Made by a program: the position numbers and the translations under genes. From NCBI RefSeq assembly GCF_000337195.1, contig NZ_AOID01000021.1, positions 55,866 to 119,865 of the forward strand: 64,000 nt of DNA, read 5' to 3'. Under the pieces are notes generated by a model. The model made no database searches and was not told where the DNA came from. It saw only the letters and a program-made list of their open reading frames with translations. This document shows positions 41,876 through 51,858 of this stretch, piece by piece (position 1 is the first letter of the stretch; each line of letters begins with the position of its first letter). The stretch is from Natrinema versiforme JCM 10478 (GTDB lineage: Archaea; Halobacteriota; Halobacteria; Halobacteriales; Natrialbaceae).

Positions 41876-43045
41876 CTACTCCGTTTTCGAGACCGCGTGG
41901 ACGGTGCCCTCGTTGTCGCCGACGTATACCGTGTCGTTGACGACCGCAGGTGACGATTGCATTCCACCCGCGGCATCCGCCTGCAACTTCTCGCGGTGCT
42001 CGCCCGTGTCGCGATCGACGGCGTGCAGTCCGTCGTCGGACCCGAAGTAGACGTGATCGCCGGCGATGACCGGAGCCGTCACGTACACGATCCCCTCGAG
42101 ATCGTCCGCCCGCCACTGTTCTCGTCCCGAGTGCGGCTCGAACGCTCGAACCTCGCCCGTGTTCCACGTTCCGACAACCAGTAGGTCGTCGTTGACCGCC
42201 GGTGACGGGTACAGCATTCCCAGTTCGCCGGCTCCGCTGTTCCACTCCTCCCTCCCGGTTTCTCGATCGAGTGCGTGGACGATACCGCTCTGGGTCCCGA
42301 CGTAGACGGTGCCGTCGCGAACGGTCGGCGCTGCGACGACGCCTCCGCTCGAGTCGAACCGCCAGCGCTCCGTGCCGTCGTCGGCGTCCAGCGCGAGCAC
42401 ACGGCTGTTCGTCGAGCCCGCGTAGACGGTTCCGTCGACGATTGCCGGCGGTCCGAAGAGTTCGCTACCGACGTCGACCGACCACTGCTCCTGCCCGGTC
42501 TCGGCCTCGAGTGCGATGAGCACCGCTCCCTCGTCGTCGCTGCCGACGAAGACGGTCCCGTCGGCACACGCGATCGAACGGGACCCGTGCGTGGTCGGGA
42601 ACGCCCATTCCGTATCGCCCGTCTCTGCATCCAGCGCGAGTGCCGTCCACTCGCCGCGTCCGTTCAGGTACACGCGCTCGCCGTCGACTGCCGGCGCTGC
42701 GAGATGGTCTCTCCCGCCGGTCGAGCGCTTCCACAGCACCTCTCCGGTGTGTTCATCGAGGCAAGCGGTTTTCCCCGTACCCCTGTCGTGGACGTACACC
42801 CGTCCGTCGACGACGATCGGCGAAGACCGTATCTCGCTGCCGATCTCGACCGACCAGCGCCGATCCGACGAGAGCGAAACCGGGTCGGACTGCGGGCTCA
42901 CACTCGTTCGTGCCAAGTCATATCCATCAGTGGGCCACTCGTCTGTCTGGACGAACGCCGGACCGGAGCTATCCGTCTTCGCGAATGACGTGCATCCGGC
43001 CGTTAGAATGGGGACCGTGCCCGCTATGTACGCCCTTCGTTTCAT
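41876..43045 (-). CDS. PQQ-like beta-propeller lipoprotein, second copy
   Basis: 389 aa. The N-terminus MKRRAYIAGTVPILTAGC has a lipobox (TAGC) and adjacent arginines. Seven or so blades are seen, each ending in strands such as VDGRVYVHDRGTGKTACLDE, VDGTVYAGSTNSRVLALDAD and VGDNEGTVHAVSKTE. The order of blades and turns is close to the protein at 34666-36030, so the two are paralogues. Probably an extracellular scaffold or sensor. A TATA-like GATTAATACG (43066-43075, minus strand) sits about 27 nt before the ATG. It converges with PAN (58 bp). Confidence 0.88.
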   Translation of the reverse strand: MKRRAYIAGTVPILTAGCTSFAKTDSSGPAFVQTDEWPTDGYDLARTSVSPQSDPVSLSSDRRWSVEIGSEIRSSPIVVDGRVYVHDRGTGKTACLDEHTGEVLWKRSTGGRDHLAAPAVDGERVYLNGRGEWTALALDAETGDTEWAFPTTHGSRSIACADGTVFVGSDDEGAVLIALEAETGQEQWSVDVGSELFGPPAIVDGTVYAGSTNSRVLALDADDGTERWRFDSSGGVVAAPTVRDGTVYVGTQSGIVHALDRETGREEWNSGAGELGMLYPSPAVNDDLLVVGTWNTGEVRAFEPHSGREQWRADDLEGIVYVTAPVIAGDHVYFGSDDGLHAVDRDTGEHREKLQADAAGGMQSSPAVVNDTVYVGDNEGTVHAVSKTE

Positions 43046-43187
43046 TAGAATTAGAAACGCAGTTAAGACGTATTAATCTGCTGAATGATACCGGTCGCTC
43101 ACTATGACGGTCGCGTGGAGGGTTCGACACCACGCGTCGCTGTTGGCGAATCGCAACGCCTTACGCCGCTGGTCCCCCAGTTCGGAT

Positions 43188-43673
43188 ATGAGCACGATTC
43201 GAGTCGTCTGGGGCTCTGCGTCGGCACCCACGGCGATGGCTTCCTACGACGCCGCGCTCGCGGAGGCCGGCGTCGAGAACTACAACCTCGTCTCGGTTTC
43301 CTCCGTGATTCCGGCGGAGACCCAGGTCGAGGCCGTCGGCACCGCACCCGATCTCGGCCCCGCCGGCGAGCGCGTGACCGTCGTCGAGGCTCGAGCCACC
43401 ACCGCCGAGCCCGGCCGCGTGAGCGCGGCGCTCGCGTGGGCGCAGTCCGTCGACGACGGGCCGGGCCTGTTCTACGAGACCGCTGGAGAGATGGACCGCG
43501 AAGACGTCGAACGCCGAGTTCGAGAGGGACTGGCCGCGGGACAGGACCTCCGCGACTGGGAGTTTGCCGACCCGCGGGCCGCCGTCGAGAGCCGGCAGAC
43601 CGAGTCGGGAACGCATACGACGGCGGTCGTTCTCGCGGTCTACGGCGACAGCGAGCCGATCCTCTCGGATTGA
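43188..43673 (+). CDS. pdaD: Pyruvoyl-dependent arginine decarboxylase
   Basis: 161 aa from ATG 43188. The self-cleavage site is the Ser-Ser pair at about residues 38-39 in NLVSVSSVIPAET; the second Ser becomes the pyruvoyl group of the larger chain. TEPGRVSAALAWAQ and the end SGTHTTAVVLAVYGD complete the family pattern. It makes agmatine, needed in archaea for polyamines and for agmatidine in tRNA-Ile. The in-frame upstream extension was rejected for poor composition. Confidence 0.93.
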   Translation: MSTIRVVWGSASAPTAMASYDAALAEAGVENYNLVSVSSVIPAETQVEAVGTAPDLGPAGERVTVVEARATTAEPGRVSAALAWAQSVDDGPGLFYETAGEMDREDVERRVREGLAAGQDLRDWEFADPRAAVESRQTESGTHTTAVVLAVYGDSEPILSD

Positions 43674-43727
43674 CCCAAAGCGAACCCTTTTGAACCGGCG
43701 GCACATTGATACGGGTACACACTTCTC

Positions 43728-44126
43728 ATGAACGGAAATACGCCGTACGCAGGGCTACCGGGCGAGACTGGGGCTGGGCAGCGTGCAGCGGCGGACGTTC
43801 CTGACCTCTCGAGTGCGCAGAAACGACTGCTCCATCGCGACGTCTCGCGGATCGCCGCCCGAACCCGCGAGTTCCTCCCGAACGAGTACGTGGTCGACGC
43901 CGATATCTCGAGCGGCATGACCGGCCCGGAGGTCACCGTCGCCGTCCGACCGCCGGTGGGACACGCCGTCAGCGCCGGCTTCACGCCCGACCTCGAGGAG
44001 GCAGCGGCCGCCGAAGAGGTAATCACGGCGGACGAACGCGACGAAGTCGCCCGCGGACTGGCCGCAAGCGCGGCTCTCCAAGTCAAACAGGCCATCAGCA
44101 ACAACGTGCGGCCGACTGGAAAGTAA
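43728..44126 (+). CDS. Conserved haloarchaeal protein (DUF5811-like)
   Basis: 132 aa. MNGNTPYAGLPGETGAGQRAA is a strongly conserved-looking start, followed by helices (SSAQKRLLHRDVSRIAARTREFLP) and an alpha/beta core with VAVRPPVGHAVSAGF. A C-terminal helix has VARGLAASAALQVKQAISN. I recall this as the haloarchaeal DUF5811 family; the function is unknown. It follows pdaD by 54 bp on the same strand and may share its mRNA. Confidence 0.65.
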   Translation: MNGNTPYAGLPGETGAGQRAAADVPDLSSAQKRLLHRDVSRIAARTREFLPNEYVVDADISSGMTGPEVTVAVRPPVGHAVSAGFTPDLEEAAAAEEVITADERDEVARGLAASAALQVKQAISNNVRPTGK

Positions 44127-44248
44127 GCCACTCACCGCCCATCGGTTGTCAATCGTCAGCCGTCGTGTCGGTCGCCGACGTTCCGTTCTCGATCGCCACG
44201 TCTCATCGGGTACGGATCTCGACCCGCCGTTTTATCGATCGCCGAAAT

Positions 44249-44650
44249 TCAGTAGCGCAGTTGCTCGAGCTGGTGTCGCCGTCGCTCGAGGTCGACCGCC
44301 GGCTCGACCGACGGATCGGCACTGAGCCGGTCGAGTACCAGTAACGGATCGACGCCGGCTCGTTCGACCGCGTCGAGCAGCGATTCGATCGCCGCCCGGT
44401 TCATCGCCAGCGACGAGCAGAGACCGATCGTGAGTGCGAGGGGAATCGCTCGCTCGGGCTGTGTCGGGAACTGATCGCTGACGCGTGCAAAGTCCGGGTC
44501 GTCGGTGGGGGTCTCGTCGTCAGGAGCCGGCTCGAGGGTCAGACAGTGCGGACAGAACGACACGACAGCGGCTCCCGACGGCGTATCCGGGCGGTGTTCC
44601 TCCGGGACAGCAAACGAAATCGCGCTCGAGCCACACGCAGAACAGGCCAT
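44249..44650 (-). CDS. Conserved haloarchaeal protein with N-terminal zinc finger (DUF6276-like)
   Basis: 133 aa. Residues 1-36 hold CSAC and CPHC, a four-cysteine zinc knuckle; the C-terminal half is helical (LALTIGLCSSLAMNRAAIESLLDAVERAGVDPLLVLDRL). I recall this as DUF6276, of unknown function. It lies downstream of atpD on the same strand (57 bp), so it might be the last gene of that transcript. Confidence 0.65.
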   Translation of the reverse strand: MACSACGSSAISFAVPEEHRPDTPSGAAVVSFCPHCLTLEPAPDDETPTDDPDFARVSDQFPTQPERAIPLALTIGLCSSLAMNRAAIESLLDAVERAGVDPLLVLDRLSADPSVEPAVDLERRRHQLEQLRY

Positions 44651-44706
44651 TAGAATCGAGTCGGGGAGAGCGGACGACTGAGGACGACGCGAGACAGTTG
44701 ACGGCG

Positions 44707-45453
44707 TTACTGGTTGGCCGCGGGGGACTGTGCGGCGGTGTCCGGCTGTACGTCGTCGAGCTCGTCTTGTTTTGCTTCGGCAGCCTCGGCCTCGGCGGCC
44801 GCTTCGGCTTCCCGTTCGGCCTTCTCTTCGGCTTCCTTCTTTTCCTTGATCTTCTTTAGACGGAACGTCTCCTCGCGTTCCTGTTCCTCGAGTTTCTGCT
44901 CGATGTACTCCTGATTGTCGTACAGCTCCGGCAGGAGTTTGAACTCGAGAGCGTTGACGCGGCGCTTAGTGGTCTCGATCTCGCGGAGCATCTTCTTCAT
45001 CGCCGTCTCGACCTCGGCGGCGAGGATGATGCTCTCGAGGAGGTCCTCGTAGGCCTCGGCGGCCTCGTCGATGCGGGCGGAGGTGCCCATGATCCCGTAG
45101 CCGCGCTGGTCGAGGCTCTTGGTGACCTTCGAGGACTCGATCTGCGGGACGACGACGCCCATGATGTTCTTGGACTCGGTGGTGATTTCGGGGTGTTCCT
45201 GCAGCGCCGATGCGGCACCGCGGACCGCGACGTCGCCCTCCATCGCCCGGGCCATGTTGATCTTCTTCTGGGCATCCTCGTAGTCGTCGGCGAGCTCGCC
45301 GCGGACATCCTGGGCCTTGTCCAGAATGTCCATGAACTCCATGATCAGCCCGTCGCGTTTCTTCTCGAGCGTGCCGTGTCCCCGCTCGGAAAGCTCGATG
45401 CGATCCTCGATCGCCATCAAGTTCTTGCGGGTGGGCTTGACGTCGTTGGCCAT
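44707..45453 (-). CDS. atpD: A-type ATP synthase subunit D
   Basis: 248 aa. The N-terminus [21 protein letters not shown] and the C-terminal helix [18 protein letters not shown] are the subunit D (central stalk) signatures; the chain is an antiparallel coiled coil that rotates inside the A3B3 head. The last 50 residues are a Glu/Ala-rich extension. It is on the same strand as atpHIKECFAB but about 2.9 kb downstream of atpB, separated by an acyl-CoA synthetase and small genes. A hairpin lies just before its ATG. Confidence 0.96.
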   Translation of the reverse strand: MANDVKPTRKNLMAIEDRIELSERGHGTLEKKRDGLIMEFMDILDKAQDVRGELADDYEDAQKKINMARAMEGDVAVRGAASALQEHPEITTESKNIMGVVVPQIESSKVTKSLDQRGYGIMGTSARIDEAAEAYEDLLESIILAAEVETAMKKMLREIETTKRRVNALEFKLLPELYDNQEYIEQKLEEQEREETFRLKKIKEKKEAEEKAEREAEAAAEAEAAEAKQDELDDVQPDTAAQSPAANQ

Positions 45454-45457
45454 CTTG

Positions 45458-45476
45458 TGGGGGGCTAGCGCCCCCA
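45458..45476. repeat. GC hairpin in the atpD leader
   Basis: TGGGGG (45458-45463) and CCCCCA (45471-45476) form a 6-bp stem around a 7-nt loop, starting 5 nt before the atpD ATG. On the mRNA it would lie across the ribosome-binding region or act as the transcript's 5' structure. Confidence 0.45.
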
Positions 45477-45559
45477 GTCGGATAACTGTTTACAGTTTCT
45501 CCGCTCCGACGCGCCGGATTCCCGTGACTCCGCGGCGTCGGTTTCGTTTCCGACCGAGA

Positions 45560-45763
45560 CTACCCGAGGAACAGATCGACCATGTTGCCCGACGACTGGC
45601 CCTTGTAGAGCTCCGAGTAGCCGCAGTTCGTACAGCTCACGACCATGAAACTCCGGTTTTGGATGTCGAACATCTTCGAGAGACCGCCTCCGGTGGTCGA
45701 AATTTCGTCGATCTCCGTCTCCGTGTGGTCGCACTTCGGACAGCCGCGATCGTCGTCTTTCAT
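45560..45763 (-). CDS. Small zinc-ribbon nucleic-acid-binding-like protein
   Basis: 67 aa from ATG 45763. CPKC and CTNC, separated by about 35 residues, form a zinc ribbon; the intervening TTGGGLSKMFDIQNRSFMVV and the end YSELYKGQSSGNMVDLFLG fit the PF09855-type zinc-ribbon family. Function is unknown. It lies between atpD and a divergent membrane-protein gene, with a perfect palindrome between the two starts. Confidence 0.8.
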   Translation of the reverse strand: MKDDDRGCPKCDHTETEIDEISTTGGGLSKMFDIQNRSFMVVSCTNCGYSELYKGQSSGNMVDLFLG

Positions 45764-45818
45764 ACTCGAACGGTTCCTGTCAATACACAAATTCTTTGTG
45801 TTTGGGCCCTCGAGTATG
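45761..45818. promoter_or_regulatory. Symmetric divergent promoter with nested palindromes
   Basis: ACACAAA (45785-45791) and TTTGTGT (45795-45801) are perfect 7-bp arms with a 3-nt spacer, centred about 30 nt from the minus start (45763) and 34 nt from the plus start (45827), where TATA boxes would lie. Outer arms CATACTCGA (45761-45769) and TCGAGTATG (45810-45818) add a second inverted repeat. A regulator binding here could control both genes. Confidence 0.5.
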
Positions 45819-45826
45819 CGTCGACC

Positions 45827-46129
45827 ATGTCCGTCGTCTTCGCTATCCTCTTGGTCGTCTCTCTCGTGATCCCACTGGTCCTCTGGCTGGCGATCAATCA
45901 GGAAACGTCGAATCCAACCGTTGTCGACCGTGAGGAGGCGGAACGAATTGCCAAAGCGCAGGGCGGCCGCGATCCGTCGCGGTCGGCCACGGACTCGCCA
46001 TCGCGGGGTACCGACGACGACCGCACGGACACCAACTTGGACGACAACGGTCGATCCGACGAGGGAGACGACCGGACGGCGGGATTCGACTGGGACGAGC
46101 GCGACGAGTGGGGCAGTCGGCGCTCGTAA
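45827..46129 (+). CDS. Small membrane protein with hydrophilic tail
   Basis: 100 aa from ATG 45827. MSVVFAILLVVSLVIPLVLWL is a single transmembrane helix, followed by EEAERIAKAQGG and a long Asp/Arg/Ser-rich disordered tail ending DWDERDEWGSRRS. No family recognised. The shared divergent promoter with the zinc-ribbon gene suggests joint control. Confidence 0.6.
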   Translation: MSVVFAILLVVSLVIPLVLWLAINQETSNPTVVDREEAERIAKAQGGRDPSRSATDSPSRGTDDDRTDTNLDDNGRSDEGDDRTAGFDWDERDEWGSRRS

Positions 46130-46189
46130 CACTCTCTCGCTGCGATCTGTCCCGTTTCTCCGATCACTCTGACTCGAAGACGTGAACCC

Positions 46190-46327
46190 ACCCCCGTCGA
46201 GCAGGGGACGTGAGTGTTCGATCGCGAGCGCACGCGCGAGGCCGACCCGCTGCTGTTGGCCGCCCGACAGCGACGTCGGCCGCCGGTCGGCGAGGTCGGT
46301 AGCCCAGCGTTTCGAAAGGGCCGGCGG
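46190..46327 (-). pseudogene. Vestige of an ABC-transporter ATPase gene
   Basis: On the minus strand, 46327 to about 46190 encodes ALSKRWATDLADRRPTSLSG continuing GGQQQRVGLARALAIEHSRP, the exact ABC signature (LSGGQQQR-x-x-LARAL) and its upstream helix. A TGA (46328-46330) precedes it and no Walker A, Walker B (LLLDEP) or H-loop is present nearby; after LARALAIEHSRPLLD the sequence becomes unrelated. It is a decayed fragment, perhaps of a tungstate/molybdate- or sulfonate-type importer, left between the small membrane protein and the acyl-CoA synthetase. Confidence 0.7.
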
Positions 46328-46351
46328 TCAAGCGGCCGATACCCGACCTGT

Positions 46352-48013
46352 TCACCCCTGTCCGACCATCCGCTCTTCGTCCGCCCACTCTTCTTGTCTC
46401 AGTTCGTACTTCTGGACCTTTCCGGTCGCCGTCGTCGGTAGCTCCTCGACGAACTCGATCCGGCGAACGGTCTTGTAGCCCGCGAGGGTCTCGCGCGTAA
46501 AGGCCTCGAGGTCGCTCTCGGTCACGCCTGGATCGTCGGGGTCGCCGCTCGCGGGGACGACGTACGCCTTGGGTGTCTCACCCCACTCGTCGCTCGGCGC
46601 GGGAATCACCGCCACGTCCGCGACCGCATCGTGGTCGAACAGGGTGTCCTCGAGTTCGATGCTCGAGATGTTCTCGCCGCCGGAGATGATGATGTCTTTC
46701 TTGCGATCCTGAATGGCGATCATGCCGTTGTCGTCGATCGTTGCGAGGTCGCCCGTGTGGTAGTAGCCCTCGACGCGGTCGTTGAAGGCCGCCTCGGTCG
46801 CGTCGGGTTTCTCCCAGTACTTCTCCATGATCTGATTGCCGCGGACGACGACCTCACCGAGCGTTTCGTCGTCCCGCGGGATGTCGGTGCCGTCCTCGTC
46901 GACGACCCGAATTTCGGTTCCGAGGTAGGCCAGCCCCTGTCGCTTCTTGATTCGGAACCGGTCGTCGCTGCCGTCCTCGAAGTGGCGGCGGGCGTCGGAG
47001 GTCGTGATCAGCGGCCCCGTCTCGGTCGCGCCGTAGACGTGTTTCAGGTACCAGTCGAACTCGTCCTCGACGGTTCGGATGGTCGCTTCCGGCGGCGCGC
47101 TGCCGGCGGTCGCGAGCCGAACGTCCCGCTCGCCGGTCGTCTCTGGGTCGTGTTCTTGGTAATAGGTGACCAGCATGTTCAGCACCGTCGGCGCGCCGCA
47201 CATGTAGGAGACGTCTTCGGATCGCACGGCCTCGAAAATCTCCGCGGCGTCGACCCCGCGCGTACAGACGTGTTTCGCGCCGATTCCGGTCACGGCGAAG
47301 ATATGGCCCCAGCCGTTGGCGTGGAACATCGGGAGCGTCCACAGGTAGGTGTCGTCGTCGGTGATCTCCTGATGGCCGACCAGCAGGTAGGCGTGGATCG
47401 TCTCGCAGCGGTGGGTGCGACAGACGCCCTTCGGATCCCCCGTCGTCCCCGAGGTGTAGTTGATCGTGATGATCTCGTCCTCGCTCATCTCGGGGCGGTG
47501 GTAGTCGGTGCCCGCCTCCTTGAGCACAGCGTCGAACTCCTCCCACTCTACGTCGGACGAGTCCGACGAGGATCGCCCGGCTTCGCCGGCCTCACCCCCC
47601 TCGACGGCGTCGGCATCGTTCGTCACGAACGTCTCCGTCGGCACCTCATCGCGGATTTCCTCGATCTTCTCGGCGAAGTCGTAGTCGGCGTAGATCGCGT
47701 CCACGCCCGCATCCGAGAGGATGTACTCGAAGTCGTCGGGCGTGAGCCGGTAATTGAGCGGTGTGTGGATCGCGCCCGTCTGCATGATTCCGTAGGCCGC
47801 CTCGAGGTGGTAGTGGGTGTTCGGGTCGAGAACAGCGACGCGGTCGCCCTTCTCGATCCCCCGATCTTGGAGCGCCGCCGCGAACCGGTCGGCCCGCTCG
47901 CCGAGTTCGTCGTAGGTAAACCGTTCCCCCGTGGTGGCGACGACCGCCTCGTCGTCGCCGTAGTGCGTTCGCGCCCGGTCGAGGAACTCCGGCACGAGCA
48001 GTGGTTTGTGCAT
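46352..48013 (-). CDS. Acyl-CoA synthetase (AMP-forming), paralogue inside the atp region
   Basis: 553 aa from ATG 48013 (MHKPLLVPEFLDRARTHYG); upstream in-frame codons look random. It has YTSGTTGDPKGVCRTHRCET, YGATETGPLITTSDA, YHTGDLATIDDNGMIAIQDR and the catalytic Lys in LPTTATGKVQKYELR. It is closely similar to the enzyme at 19586-21196 throughout. Unlike it, it carries an insert of about 17 residues (GEAGEAGRSSSDSSD) between DADAVEG and WEEFDAV, encoded by palindromic DNA. It lies between atpB and atpD on their strand, which is an unusual place for this enzyme. Confidence 0.9.
   Translation of the reverse strand: MHKPLLVPEFLDRARTHYGDDEAVVATTGERFTYDELGERADRFAAALQDRGIEKGDRVAVLDPNTHYHLEAAYGIMQTGAIHTPLNYRLTPDDFEYILSDAGVDAIYADYDFAEKIEEIRDEVPTETFVTNDADAVEGGEAGEAGRSSSDSSDVEWEEFDAVLKEAGTDYHRPEMSEDEIITINYTSGTTGDPKGVCRTHRCETIHAYLLVGHQEITDDDTYLWTLPMFHANGWGHIFAVTGIGAKHVCTRGVDAAEIFEAVRSEDVSYMCGAPTVLNMLVTYYQEHDPETTGERDVRLATAGSAPPEATIRTVEDEFDWYLKHVYGATETGPLITTSDARRHFEDGSDDRFRIKKRQGLAYLGTEIRVVDEDGTDIPRDDETLGEVVVRGNQIMEKYWEKPDATEAAFNDRVEGYYHTGDLATIDDNGMIAIQDRKKDIIISGGENISSIELEDTLFDHDAVADVAVIPAPSDEWGETPKAYVVPASGDPDDPGVTESDLEAFTRETLAGYKTVRRIEFVEELPTTATGKVQKYELRQEEWADEERMVGQG
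47552..47589. repeat. Double palindrome inside the acyl-CoA synthetase frame
   Basis: GTCGGAC (47552-47558) and GTCCGAC (47561-47567) are perfect 7-bp arms with only GA between; then CCGGC (47577-47581) and GCCGG (47585-47589) enclose TTC. The region encodes a Ser/Gly/Glu/Asp-rich insert absent from the paralogue at 19586, so it is an in-frame gain in this copy (or a loss in the other). Confidence 0.7.
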
Positions 48014-48340
48014 ACATGCCACGCTTCGCTGACGGCCCATACCATAGTTTCCATCAGTTGCACGCAGTGACAGTTCGGCAATCGGTGACGACGACTGTGC
48101 CGTGACCGCTATCGAACGCCTCGATAGGGGGAATCGTTTCCTCGGAGTCATTCGTAGTTACTCGCCTTGCGGTGTCCGCTGAGAACGGGGGTATCGTCGG
48201 GCGGTTGCGGCCGCGACAGCCGGACTACGAATCCGACGACGCCGTACCGGACCAACGAACGCGGATATCCTACTAGAGCGAACTGCCGCTGGCCGATAAT
48301 CGATCGAAGAAAAGCGCGCCGAACGAAGGCGTTTGTCGAG
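48014..48340. other. Intergenic region between atpB and acyl-CoA synthetase
   Basis: 327 bp after the atpB stop. It should hold the terminator or processing site of the atp transcript and the promoter of the synthetase gene, but no clear TATA box or T-run hairpin was found. A minus-strand open frame ends here with YPRSLVRYGVVGFVVRLSRP; it lacks a plausible start and is not called. Confidence 0.45.
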
Positions 48341-49756
48341 TTAGTCGTCGGCCGTGACTTCGGCGGCCTCGGTCTCGTCTTCGCGGTAGTGTTCCGCGAT
48401 GAGTTCCTCGTCGATCCGGTTGAGTTCCGTCTTCGGCAGCGCCGACAGCAGGTCCCAGCCGAGCTCGAGCGTCTCGTCGATCGAGCGGTTGGTGTCGTAC
48501 CCCTGCTGGACGAACTCAGACTCGAAGCGGTCGGCGAAGTCGAGGAACTTGTTGTCCCGCTCGGAGAGGGCTTCACGACCGACAATGTTCACGAGGTCGC
48601 GCAGGTCCTCACCTTCCGCGTAGGCGGCGTACATCTGATCGGAGACGTCGCCGTGGTCCTCGCGGGTCAGGCCCTCGCCGATCCCGTCGTCCATCAGCCG
48701 GGAGAGGCTGGGGAGGACGTTGACCGGCGGCTCGATCCCCTGGCTGTTGAGGTCCCGATCCATCATGATCTGGCCCTCGGTAATGTAGCCGGTCAGGTCC
48801 GGAATCGGGTGCGTGTCGTCGTCGCCGGGCATCGTCAGGATCGGGATCTGCGTGACCGACCCTTCCTTGCCTTCGATTCGACCGGCACGCTCGTAGAGCT
48901 GTGCCAGGTCGGTGTACATGTATCCGGGGTAGCCACGACGGCCCGGGACCTCCTCACGTGCGGCACCGATCTCTCGCAGTGCCTCACAGTAGTTGGTCAT
49001 GTCGGTGAGGATAACCAGCACGTGGTAATCCTTCTCAAAGGCCAGATACTCGGCCGTGGTCAGCGCGAGTCGCGGCGTGACCTGCCGCTCGACCGCGGGG
49101 TCGTCCGCGAGGTTCATGAAGACGACCGACCGCTCGAGCGCGCCGGTGCGCTCGAAGTCGTCCATGAACTCGTTTGCCTCTTCGGCCGTGATTCCCATCG
49201 CGCCGAAGATGACTGCGAACTCCGAGCCCTCGCCCTCCTCGTCCTCTTCCGGCACTGTCGCCTGACGGGCGATCTGGAGTGCGAGTTCGTTGTGGGGCAG
49301 CCCCGAACCGGAGAAGATCGGTAGCTTCTGGCCCCGAACCAGCGTGTTCATGCCGTCGATAGCGGAGACGCCGGTCTGGATGAACTCCTCGGGATACTCC
49401 CGCGAGTACGGGTTGATCGCTTTGCCGACGATATCCTGTCGTTCGTCCGGGACGATCTCCGGGCCGCCGTCGATCGGGTTCCCGGAGCCGTCAAGCACCC
49501 GTCCGAGCAGATCCTCGGTGACGGGCATCTTCATCGTCTCGCCCAGGAAGCGAACGGAGGCGTTGCGGTCGATGCCGCCCGTGCCCTCGAACACCTGGAT
49601 CGAGACGATGCCGTCGCTCGATTCCAGCACCTGGCCGCGCAGCGTCCGCCCGTCCTCGGTCTCGATCTCGACGATCTCGTCGTAACCGACCGGCTCGTCG
49701 ACCTCGGCGAACACCAGCGGACCGCTGATTTCCGTGATAGTCTGGTACTCTTTCAT
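48341..49756 (-). CDS. atpB: A-type ATP synthase subunit B
   Basis: 471 aa from ATG 49756 ([20 protein letters not shown]). Regulatory subunit of the A3B3 head: it keeps the nucleotide-fold layout ([21 protein letters not shown]) but lacks a Walker A lysine (SGSGLPHNE). [34 protein letters not shown] is a characteristic block. It begins 2 bp after the atpA stop. Downstream the usual next gene atpD is displaced. Confidence 0.97.
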   Translation of the reverse strand: MKEYQTITEISGPLVFAEVDEPVGYDEIVEIETEDGRTLRGQVLESSDGIVSIQVFEGTGGIDRNASVRFLGETMKMPVTEDLLGRVLDGSGNPIDGGPEIVPDERQDIVGKAINPYSREYPEEFIQTGVSAIDGMNTLVRGQKLPIFSGSGLPHNELALQIARQATVPEEDEEGEGSEFAVIFGAMGITAEEANEFMDDFERTGALERSVVFMNLADDPAVERQVTPRLALTTAEYLAFEKDYHVLVILTDMTNYCEALREIGAAREEVPGRRGYPGYMYTDLAQLYERAGRIEGKEGSVTQIPILTMPGDDDTHPIPDLTGYITEGQIMMDRDLNSQGIEPPVNVLPSLSRLMDDGIGEGLTREDHGDVSDQMYAAYAEGEDLRDLVNIVGREALSERDNKFLDFADRFESEFVQQGYDTNRSIDETLELGWDLLSALPKTELNRIDEELIAEHYREDETEAAEVTADD

Positions 49757-49758
49757 TG

Positions 49759-51522
<1,764 letters not shown>

Positions 51523-51525
51523 AGT

Positions 51526-51858
51526 TTACTCTTGTTCGTCCTCGTCCATCAGGTCGATACCGATCGCGCGTTTGATCTGGTCGCGCAGTCCGCCGCCACC
51601 AGTGCCGCTGCCGATCGTGACGACGACCGGCTCGACGCTCGTCTCGACCTCTTGGCGGACCGACCGCGATAGGTGCTCGAGGTCGTCGTCGTGCATGACG
51701 ACGATCCCGACGCCCTCGTCTTCGAGGGCCGCCGTCGCTGCGTCATCGAGGCGTTCGTCTTTCTCGTCGTCCGGGACGTTCTCGAACCGTCGCACTCCCG
51801 CAAGGCGGAAGCCGGTCGTAAACTCCGGACTGCCGACGACTGCGATTTCCTGGCTCAT
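51526..51858 (-). CDS. atpF: A-type ATP synthase subunit F
   Basis: 110 aa. AVVGSPEFTTGFRLAGVRRF and GIVVMHDDDLEHLS match subunit F of the central stalk, a Rossmann-like domain with a C-terminal helix (RDQIKRAIGIDLMDEDEQE). Its ATG overlaps the atpC stop by 4 bp (51855-51858), indicating translational coupling. Confidence 0.95.
   Translation of the reverse strand: MSQEIAVVGSPEFTTGFRLAGVRRFENVPDDEKDERLDDAATAALEDEGVGIVVMHDDDLEHLSRSVRQEVETSVEPVVVTIGSGTGGGGLRDQIKRAIGIDLMDEDEQE

Noticed and set aside
48148..48340. Minus-strand frame ending in the atpB downstream region
   Set aside because: No start within the intergenic DNA; its N-terminal part is a shadow of atpB.
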